Source: Blattamonas nauphoetae (Eukaryota > Preaxostyla > Oxymonadida). From it: a stretch of DNA of 64,000 nt. A program made the position numbers and the translations under genes. The stretch's first letter is position 1, and every line of letters begins with the position of its first letter. The stretch covers positions 1 to 64,000 of the forward strand of contig JARBJD010000253.1 in NCBI GenBank assembly GCA_033064195.1, written 5' to 3'. The notes below the pieces were generated by a model. The model was not told the origin of the DNA. It did not search any database and worked only from the letters and a program-made list of their open reading frames with translations. Positions 1 to 11,280 of the stretch are shown piece by piece.

Positions 1-674
1 CACGATCGCACACTCCCTCCTCTCCACGATCGCGCGTCCCTCCTCTCCACGATCGCACACTCCCTCCTCTCCACGATCGCGCGTCCCTCCTCTCCACGAT
101 CGCACACACCCTCCTCTCCACTATCGCACACTTCCTCCTCTCCACGATCGCGCACTCCCTGCTCTCCACGATCGCACACTTCCTTCTCTCCACGATCGCA
201 CACTCCCTCCTCTCCACGATCGCGCGTCCCTCCTCTCCACGATCGCACACACCCTCCTCTCCACGATCGCACACTTCCTCCTCTCCACGATCGCGCACTC
301 CCTGCTCTCCACGATCGCACACTTCTCTCCACGATCGCACGTCCCTCCTCTCCACGATCGCACACTTCCTCCTCTTAACGATCTTCCGTCCCTTCTCTCC
401 ACGATCGCGCACTCCCTCCTCTCCACGATCGCGCACTCCCTGCTCTCCACGATCGCACACTCCCTCCTCTCCACGATCGCACACTTCCTCCTCTCCACGA
501 TCGCGCACTCCCTGCTCTCCACGATCGCACACTTCCTTCTCTCCACGATCGCACGTCCCTCCTCTCCACGATCGCACACTTCCTCCTCTTAACGATCTTC
601 CGTCCCTTCTCTCCACGATCGCGCACTCCCTGCTCTCCACGATCGCACATTCCCTCCTCTCCACGATCGCGCGT
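1..674. repeat. GATCG minisatellite with higher-order repeat
   Basis: Tandem units of 23-24 bases built on CCACGATCGCACACTCCC or close variants, each carrying the palindrome CGATCG. A rare variant unit (CTTAACGATCTTCCGTCCC) recurs near 375 and 589, about 214 bases apart, so roughly nine units form a higher-order repeat. The array reaches the left edge of the window, so its full size is unknown. It is open in some frames, giving CAIVERRE-type peptides, but unit lengths of 23 and 24 shift the frame, so I do not call it coding. A subtelomeric or internal satellite are both possible. Confidence 0.9.
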
Positions 675-1111
675 TCACTCCCATTCACACACCCAATTCT
701 AAATATATCGATTGCTTCATCACTCACTTCATTTCAAATCAAATTTCGCCAACGTCAAGCTGTTCCCTCGGGTTTTCTACGCTAACCGGATGAATTCCGC
801 AGTATCTTCACTCATTTTCTTCCATTTGTTCCGACCCAACCTGAGGTAGTTGTGTGAAGGCGAAGAAGAGTGCTTGTTTCATCACTACTCCGTCCACTTC
901 CTTCTAACTTCTTTCGTATTCTGTATTTCGCAACATTTCATCGGGAACAAAAGTATTCGAGAAGATTCGATCCGTGATCAACCCTCAATGTGATTTGTTG
1001 GATCGACTTCGTTGATTTTCACGTTTTTTGCAAAATCAAGCCAAATTCGATCCTAAAATGCACTTTTATCACTGGAAATATCCAAAATTTTCAATTTTCT
1101 TTCAATTTCAG
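675..1111. other. Non-coding stretch with 3' splice site
   Basis: No gene recognised. The segment ends in TTTCTTTCAATTTCAG, a pyrimidine-rich 3' splice site, which suggests that an upstream intron and the first exon of the following gene lie here. No convincing start codon exon was found. Confidence 0.4.
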
Positions 1112-2144
1112 AATCGGACACGAAAAAGAGGAGGACGGACAGAAAGTGAGGAGGACAGGACAACTTAACATCATAAGCTACACATTCGATAAGGATGCAA
1201 TCGAGAACATCAAATGGTTTCTGGAACTACTCCACCCTCTTCAAAATCGTACCATCTATGCCGAACTCCTCCTCCGTAGCCTGGTTCCTACTCGAGAGAA
1301 TGATTCAAAAGGATTTGCAGAACATATGCTTATTCTTCTCACTGCCCCAAATGCTCCCGAACTGCACAAGCCAGCCTTGATGTTACTCCGCTGGACATTG
1401 TGGGATTGTAGTGTTGAACAACTCGAAGACTTTGCCCGATCCAACTTCTTCTTCTCGTTCCCTCTCAGCTTTCAGGAGGATCCAAAACAACTGAAACAAA
1501 ATAAAACAACCATGATGGATATCCTCTACCAATTCACAGAACCATTAACGCAAGACAGTTCCAACAGAAAGGATCATCTTCGACTGTACAAGAAGTCTGC
1601 ACCCATTGATCTCTTTGTGGAGAAGGTTTTCACACCACTGCGGCCTCTTTTCGAATTTATCTGCCGAAACCGCTTGAACTTCTATGAATATGAATCTTCG
1701 GGAGATTTAAGCTCCTTCGTTGCCCATCTGACCGAAATTATGCCTTCTTCTGCAAAGGCTTATCACTTCCTCTCATCCATTCCTTTCTGCTTCGCGTCAA
1801 TGAGCTGGCTGAACGAATCTGTACCAGACCACCAAATAGCAAAATATTTAAGGATCTTTCGAGATGAAATCTTGATTCGTCAACTAAAAGAGCGAAGCAC
1901 TCACCAGAGAACCAAATACACGATCACCGAGCTTACAGACGAGGGCCAAGAAGATTTTGTCGAAATACGATTGAATTGGGTTCCACAGATCTCATACCCA
2001 AAATTCAACAAATGTTTCTCGTGCGGAATCGTCAAATATGGCGGCGGGAATGTGATTGTGCCGGAGGAATTCCAGAAAGAGCCAGATTTCTACGAACAAA
2101 TGATGGCTCATTATTACCAATCACTCGGATTTCACTTCATGTAA
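1112..2144 (+). CDS. Armadillo-like repeat family protein, 5' end unresolved
   Basis: Open from a splice acceptor at 1110-1111 to TAA at 2142-2144, about 343 residues. Helical, Leu-rich segments (FLELLHPLQNRTIYAELLLR, AELHKPALMLLRW-like) resemble the alpha-solenoid protein at 25203-26240 on the other strand. Both have a region describing 'KVFTPLRPLFEFICRNRLN' / 'FKPLLPFWHFVSQNRF' and a C-terminal basic LKE-rich segment before a short tail. I infer one expanded family of alpha-helical solenoids, with no known catalytic residues. The reading frame runs upstream to an ATG at 990, but the acceptor-like sequence and the AT-rich composition there argue that 990-1111 is intron. Function not known. 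Confidence 0.6.
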
Positions 2145-2437
2145 AATCATTATCACCGGATTTTCAGACATTTTTGTCGTTTATTTCCGTTGTACATCTT
2201 TTTTGGTGAATGAATCGGACCAAAATGGTGAATCCCTTTGAGGCGATGAATTTGGGGTTTTGAAGGAGATTGAACGATTTTTGAGTCTGGAAAAAGGTTA
2301 TATCTTGGATAAATCTCATGAAAATGCTAGTTATATCACGTGAGAAAAGCCACAAAACAACCAAAGACTCTACTTTTTGTAGCGGAGAGTTGAATGGTTT
2401 CAAACACGCATCAGTGAATCTGTGATACATTCTGTAA

Positions 2438-2540
2438 GGCATGGGCAACAGTCAGTCAAAAGAGACCGAGTCCAGTCACCGAAATGAATCGAGTCAGTGA
2501 CTCACCCCATAAGACAAATTCAAGAGGAATCCAGACCCAA
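2438..2540 (+). repeat. Dispersed repeat beginning GGCATGGGCA, copy 1
   Basis: Begins GGCATGGGCAACAGTCAGTC and continues with GTC/GAC-rich sequence (gtccagtcac, gagtcagtgactca). Related starts are found at 3737 on +, and at 6344 and 11609 on -. Lies just outside the Mutator-like element. Confidence 0.5.
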
Positions 2541-2575
2541 AACGCTCCCTTTTCAATTTAACATCACTTCTTGAT

Positions 2576-2789
2576 GAGTTGCGCAAATTTTTGGACACTT
2601 TTGATCGAATTCACCAGAATTTTGACACCTGAGATTTTCCACCAGAATTTGGACACTTTTGAGTTCTTAAAAACCAGAATTTGGACACCACCAGATCTTG
2701 GACACCTCCGAAGCCGGAGGTGTCAATTGATCAGTTTTGCGAATCACATAAAAGGGTGCGAGCAGAGAGAGAAATGACGAGAAACAATG
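2576..2789 (+). repeat. Left terminal inverted repeat of the MULE
   Basis: Contains about four sub-repeats of the form accagAATTTGGACAC spaced near 30 bases, and a perfect 10-base stem GACACCTCCG/CGGAGGTGTC around 2698-2721. Sub-terminal repeats are often where a transposase binds; that role here is inference. Confidence 0.85.
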
Positions 2790-3239
2790 ATTTAGAACAA
2801 AAACAGATCAATGGGTAGAATATAGTGAGAGGAAGGGTGTTGTTCAGTCGTGGATTTGTGTTCGGCAATAAGTCAACAATATAAGGTCTAAAATGAGGAA
2901 AGAAGGTAAAATCAAAAAGAACGTCACACATTAGAGCCACAACCAGTCTGAACACGACGAGCGATGGCTTCACAATCGCTGATCTGAGTCTTTGTTGTGA
3001 TGGACTACAATTCAATATCAAGGTTGTAAAAAGAGGAGGGTGGGGGTCCAATTGTGTCGCACACCTGCCACCACGAGATGAGTGGAAGCGTCCACACGCT
3101 GCTGCAGTGCAAATAAGGGCAGAGCCTCGACAGTTCCATTCGTTTCCATCCTGGTCGTTTCCCATATATCCAGATGTCACACTGGCGCAGCAGAAGGCAC
3201 CCATCGCGTCATTGTCCCTGCGTCTTACAAAGAGAGTAG

Positions 3240-3715
3240 TGAAGCAAGATCACGAGAAGAGAGAGGAATGACGGTGGTTGTTTCATCAAAGTTTTGGAAG
3301 ATTTGCAGCCAGACAATACATCATGTTGCGGCAACACCTGTTCAAAAACTATCTGGAGAACTGAGCCTTATGGATGAGTCTGAATCAATCTGGTTTCGTT
3401 GTCGGGTTCATCCAGCATTCTGGAGATGATGGCAGAAGTGATATAATGAAGTAGTTGGAGGGAGAGAAGCACAATCGATTTGTGCCCACTTGCCAGGAGT
3501 GTCAGAAACGCCGCAAAGAAACCGTCTGGACTGTCATTTCGTTGATGAACGAGTCCCGAGAAGACTCCGTCGGAATCGGTAGTGTTCATGATTGGTGATA
3601 AGTTCTCCAATATGATTTCAGCCTTGTGCAAGATCGTATCATCTAAAGTGTTTCCTTCTTCGATATAACGAACGAGAGAAACAAAAAAAGGATAAGCATG
3701 TTATATCAATTGAAA
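3240..3715 (-). pseudogene. Armadillo-like family gene fragment inside the MULE
   Basis: On the minus strand, residues such as HKAEIILENLSPIMNT, DSPDGFFAAFLTLLASGH and VLLSLQLLHYITSA read like the alpha-solenoid family seen at 25203-26240. The frame meets a TAA after RLIQTHP and then continues with related sequence (SVLQIVFEQVLPQHD), so this copy is broken. It lacks the rest of the gene on both sides. I infer a captured, decayed host gene piece. A short exon of a spliced gene is an alternative, but no good GT lies at the break. Confidence 0.5.
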
Positions 3716-3736
3716 CCGAGCTGGAGGAGTCAAGTA

Positions 3737-3795
3737 GGCATGGGCAGCGGTCGGTCCGACTGCTCGTCGACCGACCGACTACTTTTCGGGAGGAT
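3737..3795 (+). repeat. Dispersed repeat GGCATGGGCA, copy 2
   Basis: Starts GGCATGGGCAGCGGTCGGTC, followed by gtcgaccgaccgac. Same opening as the copies at 2438, 6344 (-) and 11609 (-). Confidence 0.5.
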
Positions 3796-4812
3796 CAACC
3801 CCTTTTCTCCGAGCTGTTTTTCATGTCTGTTCAGATTGTCTCTATTACCAAAATATTCGCTAAATACGACATATGTGAGTGTGTGAGAAGATAAAATGAG
3901 CAGATAATTGTTGTCTTGTGAATTAAAGGGGAGAATTGGTGTTGTGTTCCCTCACTCATCCTCTCCTCTTCATCCGCCTTCCTTGGAATCTTCTCTATAT
4001 CCTCCATCTGCAGGCGATCTTGTTCTTCTTTTAACATTGCGAATTCCCCTCTTTCTGTCGATGTTCTTCCCTTCGGCTGTCCATCGTGTCCTTCTCTCGA
4101 ATCTGCAGACACACCACTACAACATCCTTCTTCGTCTCTCGGAACACGGAATCCCAAGAACACTCAGGTCAGCACTTCTTCAGCTGCGCCATGTTAGGCG
4201 AGCGGTCTGAAGGGAAGAGGGAGAGTGCTGGTTGAACAGCTTCCTACTTACTCTTCCCTCTTCCTTCACATTCCCCAGCATCCACCCCAGCTCCTTCTTG
4301 AACGTCCCAACACTCCCTTCTGATCTGTACAGCGCTTCAGCCACAGTACTGTTGGAACAGAACAGGTGTTTCGAGAAAGCGCGGTCAAAACACCTTTCCC
4401 AAGGACGAGCACATCAAGGACATGATACCCCGCTTTTGGGTCAGAAATGGGGTTATTAGAAGCCGCATCGCGTGTGACGGGCACAGTGTCGACAGCGCGG
4501 CGATGGATAAAAGGGACATCGAAACTTGAACGAAGGATAGGAGGAGCTCACCCAGAATTGTCTTTAAGAAGCCTGAAAGAACATGTGGCTGCTTTTTGAA
4601 CAACTCTAAATCTCTTTTCTTTGATATTTCCCTCGCAGCTCGTCGATCGTTGATTTGGATGGAGAGATTCTGAAAATACCCTCCAACAGGACTGTCCCTT
4701 GTGAGAACAGTTGTTTTATTGGCTGAGATACGATGTTGATGCGACTTTTGGATCCGCTGCAGGTGGAGTAGTTGGAATTCTGGACTAATGTATAGAGTGT
4801 TGAGATTGCTTG

Positions 4813-5616
4813 TTACAGCTTGGATTGACGAATGAACGTTGTGATGGATGTAGCTTGAAGTGTAGTGGGGATGAATTGAATGTACTTCGAGTTGAAATGG
4901 TGGGGTTGTGGAGGTGACGATACAGTCGTCATAACCGACCAAGAATGTTGGGAGCAGGAGGATGTCCACAGCTTGTTCTCTGCACGTTCTGACGTCAGAC
5001 TTCCACAAACAATCATGGAGCAAGACGCAAGGGAATAAACTGCCACGTGCGAGCAGATCGGCGGTGGCTGGTTCTTTCCGGGTGTCAGGAATGTCCAGGT
5101 CAGTGTCGTGAAATCCAGTGCAGACAAATCAGTCATTCTGTTCTGATTCATCCCCCCAAACACATGGAATGTTCCGTTCTCCACCACCGGGTGAAGAGAA
5201 TGTGGTGACGACTTATATCCCTCTGTATTCACAAATTGTAACACAAGCATCTCCTTATCCAGGTGAAAGAAGTCGTTTGAAGATATAGTTTCGCCTGTTT
5301 GGAGGGAGACTTCACTACCAATGAACCTGATAGAGATGACCAAAACAAAAAAGAAAAAACACCAGATGAAGGAAGGAAAAGACTAGAAAGGAGAAAGAAA
5401 CCATGCAAATGGAACAATAATAATGTAAACAGACACAATGTCATCCCCGTTCTGATCTGCATACCACGCAGTGGAGGGACGGATTTCGCCACTCGTGTGC
5501 TGTTCTTTCCATTTCATCATCTCCAAATTAAGTGTGACCAGCAAGATTGTCAATTGCTGTTCAAAATGGATTCGTTGTCCTCCACACTTAAAAATGATTC
5601 CTTGGCTTTCGACCAT
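4813..5616 (-). CDS. Kelch-repeat-like gene fragment
   Basis: Two adjacent minus-strand exons carry beta-propeller signatures. The first, near 5430-5616, has LNLEMMKWKEQHTSGEIRPS, and the second, near 4940-5343, has HVFGGMNQNRMTDLSALDF, LTWTFLTPGKNQPPP and HVAVYSLASCSM. Gly-Gly pairs followed by Trp about 20 residues later are typical of kelch repeats. They are joined by a likely intron ending in a tract before CTATCAG near 5330. Downstream Glu/Lys-rich frames (3.8-4.7 kb) might be its C-terminal half, but I could not connect them. Only part of a propeller is visible, and it lies within the MULE, so it may be a captured fragment rather than a working gene. Confidence 0.4.
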
Positions 5617-6029
5617 GCTAGAACCGAAAACTGATTGCTAAATCATCAAATACCATTCATAACAATCACAAACGAATAAATGATGATATAAAAGAGAGAG
5701 TACACACCTGGGGTGGGTGAAATGAGGATGTATCAGGAATGCTTCTGTGATTTGGTGAAGACTGAGATGGTTGAAGATGGTTGATGGACAGGACATCCAC
5801 TTCGCATACATCAAGAGGAAGAGGCAAGTAAGAGTGACCAAACAGTGAATGTGCATACTACTGTTGTAAAGTATCCTTATCTTGCTTAGTCGACAAGTTA
5901 CAGACTTGGGCTTGATCACGACATCTTCTGGTGAGAAATGAAGTAAAAGTGATTGTTTAGGGTTGAGAAGAAAAAGAACACCCTTTGTCATTTGTTTGGA
6001 TCAGCGGGTATGCTGTCAGAACAAAGGAG

Positions 6030-6344
6030 GAAAGTCGGTGTCGGTCGGACAGGCCGACTTTTAGTCCAATGTTGGGGAAAGACAGACCGACTCAGGGACT
6101 CTTGAACCACGACCTCAGGAACAGTAATTTTGTGAAAAAAGTGATGAACTAATTATAGAGATGTTGTGAATCAAAAATGAGAAAAAGTCAATAATAAAGT
6201 GTCCAGGGCGGGATTCGATCCTGGGTCCGGGGAACAAAAAGCTGTCATGCTTCCACTCGACTAAAGGGCACTTCAAAAAAGTCGCCGACTCTTTTATTTT
6301 TAGTGACTGGACTCGAGGTTTTCAGACCGACCACTGCCCATGCC
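6030..6344 (-). repeat. Dispersed repeat GGCATGGGCA copy 3, with tRNA-like centre
   Basis: Read on the minus strand it opens GGCATGGGCAGTGGTCGGTC at 6344 and ends in gtccgaccgacaccgac near 6035. Its middle (6199-6271) is tRNA-sized. This could be a tRNA-derived SINE-like unit or a repeat that captured a tRNA. Confidence 0.45.
6199..6271 (-). other. Degenerate tRNA-like sequence (Lys UUU-like?)
   Basis: 73 bases on the minus strand: GTGCCCT at the start, a D-arm-like TAGTCGAGTGGAAGC, a loop CTTTTTG that could hold UUU, and a T-loop-like GGATCGAATCC near the end. The acceptor stem has about two mismatches and the anticodon stem several, so it is unlikely to be a working tRNA. It sits within the dispersed repeat. 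Confidence 0.35.
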
Positions 6345-7479
6345 TAGAGTCAAGAAACGAGGAAGTGAAAAGGCGTGATTCAAAGAGCGTGGAGAGCCTT
6401 ACTTGCGGTGTGATAAACAATATTGGATCATGCGATCTGATCACGCCCACACTTTGTAGACAGATGGATGACCTCTTCTGAAAGACACAATTCGACGCAG
6501 AGAATGCGAAAATCCTGAAGGTGCATAAAAAATCGACACAAAATCACTGCCTCATACCTGTCTACACAGCGTTGCATGAAAATATCGCACCAATAAGAAG
6601 ATCTTCAAAAGGGAAGTTGAAATGGCAGGCCTGATCCACACTCAGAGATACATTCTCCCTCCTCAGTGTGCCCAAGATATTCATGAGCATACCAGCTAAT
6701 TCTTTTGCAAACGTCACCGACACTCAAACATCCGCTTCCTGCCCTTCCCACGCGAAGAAGAGCCCTCGCACTTGGCTGACATCTCGACTCATCGGGGAGG
6801 AGAGGGTGAGGAGACTTCGGACACTACTGGTGATAAGAGGAAGAAGCGGGTGTTTTGTTGTCGGAATGCGCAGTGCACGACGGGGCAGTGCTGGTCGAAG
6901 AAGAAGGGACAAGGTGAGTGACCACAGTGTGCCGAGCCGTGTGGGGTGGAGAGAGTCGGCTGAATCATCGTCAGCGCCGATTCCAACACACGCGAACAGA
7001 ATCGCATCAACCTGAAGGGGAAGCGAGAAAGACGAAGTCGCGAGTGGAGAGACGGAATCATTGTCATCACTCAAATCCCTGGACGTGATTGGTGGTCGTA
7101 TCATCCACCAGCAAATTGTAGCAGGGTTGACAGATTCAACTACATGATTGACCAGGAATATCTCGTCGTGATCGGCCTGATTGTGACCCGATGGTAAGAT
7201 TCTTTGTTTTTTTTTGATTTTTTACCTATTCTCCTCTTTTTAGAACCTTGATTATTGAATTGTGGTCGATCACAAGCGAGACCTGTCTCAGCGATGGTCC
7301 AGCAGTCGATGCTCGTCGTCAGACTGGTTGTGATTCAATGGTATGACTCTCTTTTTGATTTTCCCTTCTCTCTTTGTTTTACACCTTTAATAGTAGACAT
7401 TTTGACGCTCTCGATCAGGACTCAGATACACTGACTTCAACTCACTATTTTCCGAAAATTCGTCTAGTGCTGTTTTTGC

Positions 7480-7693
7480 CATTGGTTTTCGTCATTTCTC
7501 TCTCTGCTCGCACCCTTTTATGTGATTCACAAAACTAATCAATTGACACCTCCGGCTTCGGAGGTGTCCAAGATCTGGTGGTGTCCAAATTCTGGTTTTT
7601 AAGAACTCAAAAGTGTCCAAATTCTGGTGGAAAATCTCAGGTGTCAAAATTCTGGTGAATTCGATCAAAAGTGTCCAAAAATTTGCGCATCTC
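7480..7693 (-). repeat. Right terminal inverted repeat of the MULE
   Basis: Mirror of 2576-2789, including the same stem (loop gctt instead of aagc). Followed directly by the CTTCTTGAT target copy at 7694-7702. Confidence 0.85.
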
Positions 7694-9492
7694 CTTCTTG
7701 ATTGATCATCACCTTGTTTTCTTGGTTTTTCTTTCTCAAAAATACGTTCACAATCTCCCTTCTCTTTCAATCGCTTTTTATGGTTTATCTTTCACATTTC
7801 ACACTATTTTTTTAGAAATAGACTCATTTTCAGATGAATCAAACGAATTTAGCCACAAGTCACTGATCCGCCCATGCAATCATGCAAATAGTCACCAGAC
7901 TGACTGGACTGTCCGATCTCCTTTTCAACTGATACTCAGCGCGTGCATTGATCAGGTTTGGAATTCATTATTTTTTACGTTTTTTCGCTATTTGACAAAG
8001 GGACACCGATTTTGACCATCAGGAATCGCACACCCAAACTGATGATCCGTATAGAAAATAAGGGTAACACTATCATTTGATACTTCTGTATGCTCTCTTG
8101 ATCTGCATTAGTCATGTTTGATTCTCAGAACATCTCCAGTCTCTCTTCTTGACCAGCCCAACAGAGCACCGTCTCACTCGTAACTATTGACAGTATTGTG
8201 TCCTCAACAATCTCAAGGTTGCTCAACAAAGTATTTTAATGAGAATATTGACAATATTCTCTGCTCAGTCAACGTATCTCACTCAATATTGACAGTGATT
8301 GAACTCAACCAAAGATCTCGACAAAATCTTGACTCATGTCAACATCGTTCCTCATTTCTCAACAAGAAATGGTATACTGTGAAAAACTTTTGCTTTTGTG
8401 GTTCCCCTTCGATGCCCCATCTTTTTGCATCTTTCTTTTCTTCAATGACCCATTCAGTTTGATCTTCGCGGTTTCTCCCCTAATGTACCACTTAATTGCA
8501 GCTTTTGTTCATCCTTTTCTCGACTTCTTCGTCTCTCATCTTTCTCTCTTCACGTAGTCTCACAAGCTTCGCCAGGCACTCACCATTTCTATCATTGTAT
8601 GATGAGGAAGAGAAACTGTGCCGGCGATGGAAGAATACAGCTCACTCTTTTCCCAAACATTACCCCCACTCTGAAAATAACATCCTCTTCCCTCGCAACG
8701 TGTCCCTCATCCACACTGAACGATCAGGTGGGAAAAATGTCATGATTACTTGTAGACGGTTCATCCCCATTTGTTCCATCGAAAGTGTATTCTTATTGTG
8801 CAAACCATCACTCTTCATTTCATGTGCAGACAGGTGTGTTCGTCGCTGGAGCAAATTATTAACTTCGAAGTTCTTTTCTTCTTCCTTGTTATTATTTTCT
8901 CATTTATTTGTTCCGTCGCACATGATTGTGTGTTTCCTTCTTTTCAGCCGATTCATGGATCACCGTGATCCACACCGCGTTGTTGATGGGAATCTCGTCT
9001 TCGAGTTGACGCGCATCTCCTCCTGTGGATGAGCAAGAACAGCCCGAATTGCATCTTGTTTGTTTGCTTCAAAACCATCAGCTCCACGTTGAACCTGTTA
9101 AATCCGTGTTCGTCCCACTTCTGTCGCAGATTGGCCGACAACATTCCTGCCCAGTTTTGGCTCCGAATGTGATGTGAATTGACCGAAATGAGGACTCGAA
9201 TGAGATGACCATTCGATGAGCCTGATCCTTTGGCTGTCGTTTCTGTTACTCTCGCCATCTTCAATTCGATCCTTTCGACGCAACAACCCACGATCGTCCA
9301 AAAGTGATGCTGTGGTGATTGACGTTGTAATATTCGTCCCGTTGCAAGCAATTCTCGTTTTATCCCTCATTCTTAAGCTTCCTTCGGTTTCACCCATTCA
9401 CAAGCTTCCTTCGGACCTTCATCCCTCAAACAATCGTCTCTTCAGAAATAAAGATCTCTCTCTCCAAGGAATCTCTGATACTCAAATTTCAG
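7694..9492. other. Unresolved stretch with small stem-loops
   Basis: No gene recognised. It holds several short perfect stem-loops around 8187-8370, for example GAGAATATTG-a-CAATATTCTC at 8241-8261 and ATTTCT...AGAAAT at 8354-8370. Many short open frames exist, but none shows a domain. Confidence 0.4.
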
Positions 9493-10091
9493 GCCAGATT
9501 GAAGAGGCGGAAACATTGCTTGAAGTCGTTACTTCGTTACTATCACTCAGCAACGTTGAGATCCTCGCCAATGCAGATTTCTCGATTGCTACGCTTCTAG
9601 AATCATCACGCATCAAGATTCAGAGTTCTATCCTGGACTTTGGAAGGGAATTCACCCAATTCGTCGCTGATAGGGGCAGGATGACACTAATCGACATCAT
9701 CATCAACGCTCGCCCCGATCCTGGAAGTGATGGACTTGTCCACGCAGACACCCACCTGACCATGGCCAAGTGTGTCCCACAGAACGTGTTTGTTGGTCTG
9801 TCTCCAATATTTGGTCCATGTTCGTCCTCTGTGGAAATCTCACTTTCCATCTTCGCTAATATCGACCACGCAGTCCCTCTGCCTTATTCGCCAAGCCCAC
9901 CTGTTCTCCAACCCTCTTCGATCACATCGCTCAAGGCACACTCCACAATTCTCACCTCTTCGACGATGGTGAACGTGTTCAACGATATCTTCGCTACAAT
10001 CACGAATGCTCCGATTTTAGGTGAGGTCGTTGCTTTCCCACGATGTCCTATGCGAATAACAGACTATCAAATGCGATATGCTCTCAACTAA
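9493..10091 (+). CDS. Hypothetical exon, no domain recognised
   Basis: Open from a splice acceptor (ctcaaatttcag, ending at 9492) to a stop at 10089-10091, about 199 residues. The first part looks helical (IEEAETLLEVVTSLLSLS, ILANADFSIATLLESSRIK), like an armadillo or TPR helix pair, and the second part is Ser/Pro-rich. The same frame is open back to 9216, but that part is Ser/Arg-rich and probably intron or leader. I do not recognise the protein. It could be an exon of a longer solenoid protein or a decayed copy. Confidence 0.35.
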
Positions 10092-10141
10092 CACCGAAGA
10101 ACCTGAAATAACGTGGACGGCTCTCATTCAACAACACTCGG

Positions 10142-11280
10142 TCACCGATGAACACTCCAATCTGGAGTGTGTATTAATTTCAGACGCTGGGCCAACGAGA
10201 GATCAGTCTGTCCAGTTGAAGTTGCTGAGAAAAGATGAGAAGCAGACAAGCAAACATCATGCCCTATTCCGATCAGATTCTGCAGAAGCACGAACGCTTC
10301 GTCCGCTGTCACCTTCGCATTCCCTTTCCTCTCGCTCGGCGTGTCTCCTCGCTCTCCTTCGGGTGGAGTGTCGAGTGGCTGAGAACTCCCCATTCTGTCT
10401 TCGTCGCGAGCGAACTCCCTCGCTCGATACAGGTTGAACACAAACAGCAGCTGCGACTCGGATTGGGAAGGATACTGTTGTGTGGCGTGCTGGGTGAGGG
10501 AGGGCTGTGTCGGCTGGTCGGGAGGAAGGTCGAAAGGAGAGGCGGGGGAGTGTTGGGGGTGGCGAAGGAGAGGATGGGAAGGCGGAGCGAGGAAGAAGCG
10601 ACCATCCCCACAATTCGGAACGGAACCGGCGTACATGGCTGAGACACAAGACAGAACAGAATCATCGAAGAGAAGAACAATACAAGAACGAGTGAACACA
10701 AACACTCTCACTCTCCCCTCGTCGACTCCCACACAACCGCTACTTCTTTCTCGTCCCTCGCGTTCCTCAGCCACTGCATCATCACCGCTCGGAACGAGTC
10801 AGGCCCAATCAGACTGCTATCCACTGTCTTCGTGTGTTTCAGCCAGCCCAGCATCGGCCTTTGTCTGGCCTCTTCCTTCTTCGTGGCATCGGTACTTTGA
10901 ACTGTCTTTCAGTCATCCTGTTCGTCGTCGGAATCGTCGTGAGCGAGTCGACTCCTGCGACCGACTCGAATGTGAGTTTCCGAACGAGGAGAGAGGAGGG
11001 GAGCGATGGGACGAGGTGAGCGTGTCTCCGAATGATTGAGACGAAGAAGAGCGAGGAGAAAAGAGCAGAGACGGGCGATTCTCTTCTTCGTCCTCGTCGT
11101 CCTTCGAGACGAAGTGGAGATGCGTAGGACTCAGAAAGACGTCGAATGAGACATTCACTGAGAAGAAGGAGAGGAGAGGAGAGAGAGCGAAGGAAGGAGA
11201 AGGACAAACGAAGGAAGGCGGAGAACAGACTGTAGATTTCTGTATTTTCGTCACATTCACAATAACCACCAAGATTCACT
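10142..11280 (-). CDS. Hypothetical low-complexity gene, uncertain exons
   Basis: Minus-strand frames read like exons: an acidic/Ser-rich piece near 10913-11160 (THLHFVSKDDEDEEENRPSL), a piece near 10710-10830 (SLIGPDSFRAVMMQWLRNA), and a Pro-rich piece to 10142 that includes KVTADEAFVLLQNLIGIG. The plus strand is also open across the same DNA, because the region is GA/CT-rich. No domain was recognised and splice sites are not settled. The strand is chosen because the minus-strand pieces look more like folded protein. Confidence 0.3.

Larger units (their letters stand above)
2576..7693. mobile_element. Mutator-like (Pack-MULE type) DNA transposon, 5.1 kb
   Basis: The ends are 214-base inverted repeats (2576-2789 and 7480-7693) that differ at about five positions. 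They start GAGTTGCGCAAA and GAGATGCGCAAA when read inward. Immediately outside on both sides is the same nine bases CTTCTTGAT (2567-2575 and 7694-7702), a perfect direct repeat. Long terminal inverted repeats plus a 9-base target duplication are hallmarks of Mutator-like elements. No MULE transposase was recognised inside, so it is probably non-autonomous. The interior holds a fragment of an armadillo-family gene, kelch-like exons and a repeat with a tRNA-like sequence, which fits capture of host fragments. The high identity of the two ends suggests a fairly recent insertion. The family assignment is inference from the structure. Confidence 0.75.

Noticed and set aside
1-674. Repeat peptide (CAIVERRE) read from the minisatellite, or a CRISPR array
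   Set aside because: Units of 23 and 24 bases shift the frame and there are no unique spacers, so it is neither a gene nor a CRISPR array.
6199-6271. A working tRNA-Lys
   Set aside because: Mismatches in acceptor and anticodon stems; better seen as a decayed or repeat-borne tRNA.
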